Source: an uncultured Haloferula sp. | Lineage (GTDB): Bacteria; Verrucomicrobiota; Verrucomicrobiae; Verrucomicrobiales; Akkermansiaceae | DNA length: 7,653 bases | Direction of reading: 5' to 3' | NCBI GenBank assembly: GCA_946885645.1 | Contig: CAMPGU010000198.1 | Coordinates: forward strand, 1-7,653 | Shown: piece after piece, positions 6,387 through 7,653 of the stretch | How the letters are laid out: each line of letters starts with the position of its first letter | Numbering within the stretch: the stretch's first letter is position 1 | Notes under the pieces: model-generated | What the model was told of the DNA's origin: nothing | The model's database searches: none | Seen by the model: the letters and a program-made list of their open reading frames with translations, nothing else | Position numbers and translations under genes: made by a program

Positions 6387-6959
6387 ATGTCCTCCGCCGA
6401 GCGCCCTACTGCCCGAGCCCACCGGGAGCTGGCGGCGGTAATGCGCCCCGGCGATCTGGCAATCGACGCCACGGCGGGAAACGGCCACGACACCGTCTTC
6501 CTCGCGGGGAAGGTGGGGGACACGGGGCGCGTGCTCGCTTTCGACATCCAGGCGGACGCCATCGCATCGGCGCAGGCTCGGATCGAGGCGGCGGGGTTGG
6601 CAGACCGGGTGGAGTTCATTCACGGCTCTCATGCGGGTTTGGACCGCCATGCCCGGCCCGGCACGGTCGCAGCCGTGGTGTTCAATCTCGGCTATCTGCC
6701 GGGCGGGGATCATACCGTGATTACCTGCCGGGACGAGACCCTGTCCGCTCTGGATCGCGTCCTCCCCCTGCTCCGGGCGGGAGGGTTGCTTGCCGTGGTC
6801 TGTTATCCCGGGCACCCGGGTGGCGCGGAGGAAAGCGAAGCCGTGGAAGCGTGGGCCGGGGGCATGGATCCGGAATGGTACGCAACGGGGATTGTCCGGC
6901 GGGAAGGGACGCTGAGGCCCGCTCCGTTTCTGGTCCTCGTGAAAAAGCTCCGCGGGTGA
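6387..6959 (+). CDS. mnmM: Class I SAM methyltransferase, YtqB/MnmM family (probable tRNA wobble-uridine methyltransferase)
   Basis: A 190-residue protein matching the YtqB family (PF06962, once labelled rRNA methylase). Bacillus subtilis YtqB has been renamed MnmM: it methylates 5-aminomethyl-uridine at tRNA position 34 to the mnm5 form, using S-adenosylmethionine. Seen here: the SAM-binding loop DATAGNGHDT (27-36), the acidic residue ending strand 2 in FDIQ (D53), the family signature NLGYLPGGD (100-108) in the catalytic-loop position, YPGHPGG (140-146) and a C-terminal strand PFLVLVKK. Length is normal for a single-domain enzyme. The start is well bounded: an in-frame TGA lies 18 nt upstream and the ATG at 6387 is the first after it. 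No Shine-Dalgarno is visible. It stands alone, separated from the DUF1501 gene by a terminator-like hairpin and convergent with ndk. Family assignment is firm; the exact tRNA reaction is inferred from the Bacillus homologue. Confidence 0.82.
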   Translation: MSSAERPTARAHRELAAVMRPGDLAIDATAGNGHDTVFLAGKVGDTGRVLAFDIQADAIASAQARIEAAGLADRVEFIHGSHAGLDRHARPGTVAAVVFNLGYLPGGDHTVITCRDETLSALDRVLPLLRAGGLLAVVCYPGHPGGAEESEAVEAWAGGMDPEWYATGIVRREGTLRPAPFLVLVKKLRG

Positions 6960-6964
6960 CCACG

Positions 6965-6997
6965 AAAAAGCCCGGAGCTCCATGCGGAGACCGGGCT
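6965..6997 (-). terminator. Intrinsic terminator of ndk
   Basis: Read on the minus strand, AGCCCGG (6997-6991) pairs with CCGGGCT (6975-6969), with a further CTCC/GGAG pairing inside the loop, followed by TTTTT (6969-6965). This is a textbook intrinsic terminator about 30 nt after the ndk stop. On the plus strand the hairpin is followed by GAAAATCG without a T-run, so it would be a weak terminator for the convergent methyltransferase gene. Confidence 0.85.
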
Positions 6998-7025
6998 GAA
7001 AATCGTTCGGCTCGGGCGGTCTTGT

Positions 7026-7457
7026 TCAGAACACTTCGCCGTCCCTGAAGAAGCGCTGGATTTCGGCTGCGGCTGCTTCCGGGCTATCGGAGGCGTGGCA
7101 GACGTTGCGCATCTTGGCATCGCCCTCCTTATCGCCGAAGTCGCCGCGGATGGTGCCCGGGGCGGCGGCCTTCGAGTCGGTCGGGCCTAGGAGGTCGCGC
7201 ACGCGGGTGATCACGTCTTCGCCTTCCAAAGCCAGCGCGATGACCGGAGTTTCCTGCATGAACCCGCGAACGGAGGGAAAGAAGGGCTTGTCGGCGATGT
7301 GGGAGTAGTGGTCGGCCAGCAATTCGTCCGTCAGGAAAAGCATCTTCATCCCGCGGATCTTGAAGCCTTCCTTCTCGAATCTGCTCAGGACGGTGCCGAC
7401 GAGGCTCTTTGCCACGGCGTCGGGTTTGAAAAGAATGAGGGTGGTCTCGAGGGCCAT
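7026..7457 (-). CDS. ndk: Nucleoside diphosphate kinase
   Basis: Transfers the gamma phosphate of ATP to nucleoside diphosphates through a phosphohistidine intermediate, balancing NTP and dNTP pools in the cytosol. At 143 residues it has the usual bacterial length. Seen: the N-terminal strand with K11 in LILFKPDAV, the nucleotide-binding stretch PGTIRGDFG (R104), and the active-site block NVCHASDSPEAA with catalytic H121 and N118. Many homologues read HGSDS where this one reads HASDS, a common and functional variant. The start at 7457 gives the normal N-terminus just before the first strand; the upstream sequence is C-rich without a Shine-Dalgarno. It is a single-gene unit ending in a strong terminator, convergent with the methyltransferase gene 66 bp away. 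Confidence 0.97.
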   Translation of the reverse strand: MALETTLILFKPDAVAKSLVGTVLSRFEKEGFKIRGMKMLFLTDELLADHYSHIADKPFFPSVRGFMQETPVIALALEGEDVITRVRDLLGPTDSKAAAPGTIRGDFGDKEGDAKMRNVCHASDSPEAAAAEIQRFFRDGEVF

Positions 7458-7653
7458 GCGCGGGAGGTAGGCGGCGGGGGGCAGGCTGGCAAGCCTTTTG
7501 GCGGGGTACCCCTTGTCCGGTGAAGGATTTCAGGTTGCCGGGGCACCGGCGGCTTCACGGGGTTTTCCAAGCGGATCGCAGCCGGTGGACCACCATGCTA
7601 CGGATCGAAGCTTCGTTTCCTTCCGCGCGGATCGAAAGGCCGCTGGTTTCAGG
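7458..7653. other. ndk upstream region and possible start of a divergent gene
   Basis: No clear promoter for ndk is visible. The stretch has a 10-bp palindrome GGGGTACCCC (7503-7512), a GCCGG/CCGGC hairpin (7537-7550) and a small AGGCT/AGCCT hairpin followed by TTTT (7483-7499, plus strand). On the plus strand an ATG at 7595 opens a frame beginning MLRIEASFPSARIERPLVS and running 19 codons to the window end without a stop. It could be the start of a divergent gene, but it is too short to recognise and could equally be chance. Confidence 0.35.

Noticed and set aside
7483..7499. Small hairpin AGGCT-GGCA-AGCCT followed by TTTT on the plus strand
   Set aside because: It resembles a weak terminator, but no plus-strand gene ends there; it lies in the leader of the minus-strand ndk gene, and a 5-bp stem is too short to claim.

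Overview
The window is GC-rich bacterial chromosome, most likely from a member of the Verrucomicrobiota (Verrucomicrobiales, Luteolibacter-like) or a related PVC lineage. This placement is inferred from the tandem DUF1549/DUF1553 and DUF1501 pair, which is greatly expanded in Planctomycetota and Verrucomicrobiota, from the style of the nucleoside diphosphate kinase, and from the lack of Shine-Dalgarno sequences before any start. No rRNA, tRNA, CRISPR array, insertion sequence or phage gene is visible.

Left part (1-2350, minus strand): the 5' end of a large gene that is open to the window edge. Its 783 visible codons read without interruption as a fatty acyl-AMP ligase, an acyl carrier domain and the beginning of an NRPS condensation domain. 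This is the architecture of a lipopeptide-initiating (lipoinitiation) module. The gene has no stop in the window, so a list of closed ORFs shows only its shadows in other frames. The rest of the assembly line lies to the left.

Middle (2351-3022): a 672-bp gap between divergent transcription units. Its GC-rich half, next to the ligase gene, carries a strong hairpin and G-rich repeats. Its AT-rich half carries a candidate minus-strand promoter, a good sigma-70-like plus-strand promoter, and a perfect inverted repeat that touches the -35 box of the plus-strand promoter.

Right of that (3023-6255, plus strand): a two-gene operon. The first gene encodes a Sec-exported DUF1549/DUF1553 protein with a single CxxCH motif. 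The second encodes a DUF1501 protein of the alkaline phosphatase/sulfatase-like fold with an apparent Tat signal. The two are probably exported by different routes and act together outside the cytoplasm; their substrate is unknown. A terminator-like hairpin follows.

Right end: a stand-alone SAM methyltransferase of the YtqB/MnmM family (6387-6959, plus strand), probably a tRNA wobble-uridine methyltransferase, converges on ndk (7026-7457, minus strand). The short gap between them holds a clear intrinsic terminator oriented for ndk. These two are housekeeping genes and show no visible functional link to the lipopeptide or DUF genes. The last ~200 bases hold the ndk leader and perhaps the first codons of another gene.
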